A stretch of DNA of 7,797 bases from an uncultured Treponema sp. (lineage in GTDB: Bacteria > Spirochaetota > Spirochaetia > Treponematales > Treponemataceae), in the NCBI GenBank assembly GCA_905373565.1, contig CAJPTT010000099.1, positions 1 through 7,797 on the forward strand. The letters run 5' to 3'. Of this stretch, positions 6,915-7,797 are shown in pieces; the stretch's first letter is position 1; every line of letters starts with the position of its first letter. The notes beneath the pieces are model-generated. The model saw only the letters and a list, made by a program, of their open reading frames with translations, was not told where the DNA came from and made no database searches. The position numbers were made by a program, and so were the translations under genes.

Positions 6915-7318
6915 TCAGCCTCCGTACTTGCACAGGCGATAATCGGTATTTCCGTCCCGTTTTCAGCGGTAAGCCGTGCAAGACAGTCGCCGTATCGCAC
7001 CGGAGCAGAGGCGGTAATACTGCGGATTTTTTCTATCATAGATGTCATCTCCTCAAGCGGAATTTCGCATCCGGTTTTTACCGGCAGGCGAATAAACTCA
7101 GGCTCACCGAATCCCGTTGTGTCTCCATTACGGCGGAACTGTTTGCAGGCAACGGTAGTAGTGAGCGTTCTCATAGGGCACAGCACTTCCTGTTTGCCGT
7201 AGCTGATTCCTTTAGGACAGCTGTTTCCGCTTACTGCTATTATATTCGTTGTATCATCGATTGTCACGGTTAATGCACAGCCGCGCGGACACGCAATACA
7301 AATCAGCTCTTTGGTCAT
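6911..7318 (-). CDS. DUF1667 cysteine-motif protein
   Basis: The 135-residue product matches DUF1667. It opens with ICIACPRGCALTV (6-18), giving Cys7, Cys10 and Cys14, followed by GNSCPKG with Cys34 and EVLCPMRTLTTTV with Cys47. This cysteine pattern suggests a metal or iron-sulphur site. The family is usually encoded next to GlpA-like glycerol-3-phosphate dehydrogenases and an NAD(P)/FAD oxidoreductase, and is thought to serve as an accessory electron-transfer subunit; its biochemistry is not settled as far as I know. The ATG has AAGGAGG four bases upstream and overlaps the previous gene's TGA as ATGA; its own TGA overlaps the kinase ATG in the same way. These overlaps point to coupled translation and fixed stoichiometry. 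The tail after residue 110 seems slightly longer than usual. Confidence 0.87.
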   Translation of the reverse strand: MTKELICIACPRGCALTVTIDDTTNIIAVSGNSCPKGISYGKQEVLCPMRTLTTTVACKQFRRNGDTTGFGEPEFIRLPVKTGCEIPLEEMTSMIEKIRSITASAPVRYGDCLARLTAENGTEIPIIACASTEAE

Positions 7319-7797
7319 TCCGCCTCCTTTGCCCGATGCGCCGGTTCTGCATCCGTCAGCGAAACGGATAGCTGCTTCGTATACGCCGGTATCGATGCGG
7401 TATCCACGATAATCCGCTCCATCTCAGGCGGTTTTAATGACCGGAATGTTTTTTGGAAGAGCACAACCTTCCCTTTCTTCGTTTCCGCTGTAATCGTTAA
7501 TACCGCTTGCTCCCGCTGCGCTGCAGAGCGGAAGTACAGAACCGCCTGCTTCCCGTCCGGTACGATACGGGCGGGTGTTTGGTACAACAGCGTTTTATCG
7601 GCACAGATGGGAATGTCAGCAGGATTTTTGCGCAGTTCCGCCGGCTGTAGTTCCGTGAAGTACGGCTCAAGCCTCGCGAGTTCCGCCGTGTGATATTCCG
7701 CTGCCGCAGCTCTGCCTGCGGCGGTATTGCCTTCAAACGCCGTTCCGCTGCAGAGTAAGGCCGCCTGTTCTCCGGCAATACTACCCGACTCGGAAAC
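7315..7797 (-). CDS. FAD-dependent oxidoreductase, C-terminal part (5' end outside window)
   Basis: The minus-strand frame is open from the window edge to the TGA at 7317-7315, giving 160 C-terminal residues of a longer gene; the apparent start at 7587 is only an internal TTG. The first residues, SIAGEQAALLCSGTAFEGNTAAGRAAA, resemble the closing part of a nucleotide-disulphide oxidoreductase FAD domain, where a GD(x)AG-type motif is followed by a helix that packs on the flavin. A hinge and a beta-rich C-terminal region of about 90 residues follow (YQTPARIV, AVLYFRS, AVLTITAE, KVVLFQKTF, ERIIVDTASI, KQLSVSLTD), which looks like a small sandwich domain. Immediate overlap with the DUF1667 gene fits the oxidoreductase partner of that family. 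The identity is inferred from a fragment plus context, so the exact subfamily is uncertain. Confidence 0.65.
   Translation of the reverse strand, partial: VSESGSIAGEQAALLCSGTAFEGNTAAGRAAAAEYHTAELARLEPYFTELQPAELRKNPADIPICADKTLLYQTPARIVPDGKQAVLYFRSAAQREQAVLTITAETKKGKVVLFQKTFRSLKPPEMERIIVDTASIPAYTKQLSVSLTDAEPAHRAKEAE

Noticed and set aside
1..7797. CRISPR array, tRNA, rRNA or insertion sequence
   Set aside because: No regularly spaced repeats, cloverleaf, rRNA segment, transposase or terminal inverted repeats were seen; the only repeat of note is the AGPS fossil.

Overview
The window looks like a piece of a host-associated spirochaete chromosome, most likely an oral-type Treponema. This rests on gene content and protein style (AGPS-like flavoenzyme, FGGY kinase, DUF1667 protein, medium GC with AT-rich islands). 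No rRNA or other taxonomic marker is present, so the assignment is tentative.

Layout, left to right. (1) About 1-563, minus strand: an AT-rich Imm26-type immunity gene preceded by a 26-codon open tail that looks like the C-terminus of a lost toxin. (2) 560-2789, minus strand: housekeeping mazG (NTP pyrophosphohydrolase) and a class I SAM-dependent methyltransferase with the Cys-Cys-x-His signature. They are separated by 76 bp containing a long hairpin. The methyltransferase has a strong sigma70-type promoter so close to the ATG that its mRNA should be almost leaderless. (3) 2849-3540: a small scar region. A 103-bp patchwork of three fragments of an AGPS-like gene is followed by an AT-rich higA-type antitoxin on the plus strand with no higB beside it, then a bidirectional terminator. 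(4) 3566-7797, minus strand: a tightly packed operon, transcribed from an FAD-dependent oxidoreductase (partial at the window edge) through a DUF1667 protein and an FGGY carbohydrate kinase to an alkyl-DHAP-synthase-like flavoprotein. Its first three genes overlap by ATGA and the fourth follows after 25 nt.

The operon joins a substrate kinase, a GlpA/GlpB/DUF1667-style oxidation module and an AGPS-like enzyme. This is consistent with a glycerol or polyol phosphate route to DHAP feeding ether-lipid synthesis, or with oxidation of an unusual polyol. The sequence cannot choose between them.

The most notable signals are signs of gene loss. They are a decayed second copy of the AGPS-like gene, whose differences from the intact copy are almost all synonymous; an immunity gene keeping only the tail of its toxin; and an antitoxin without a toxin, directly abutting the pseudogene.
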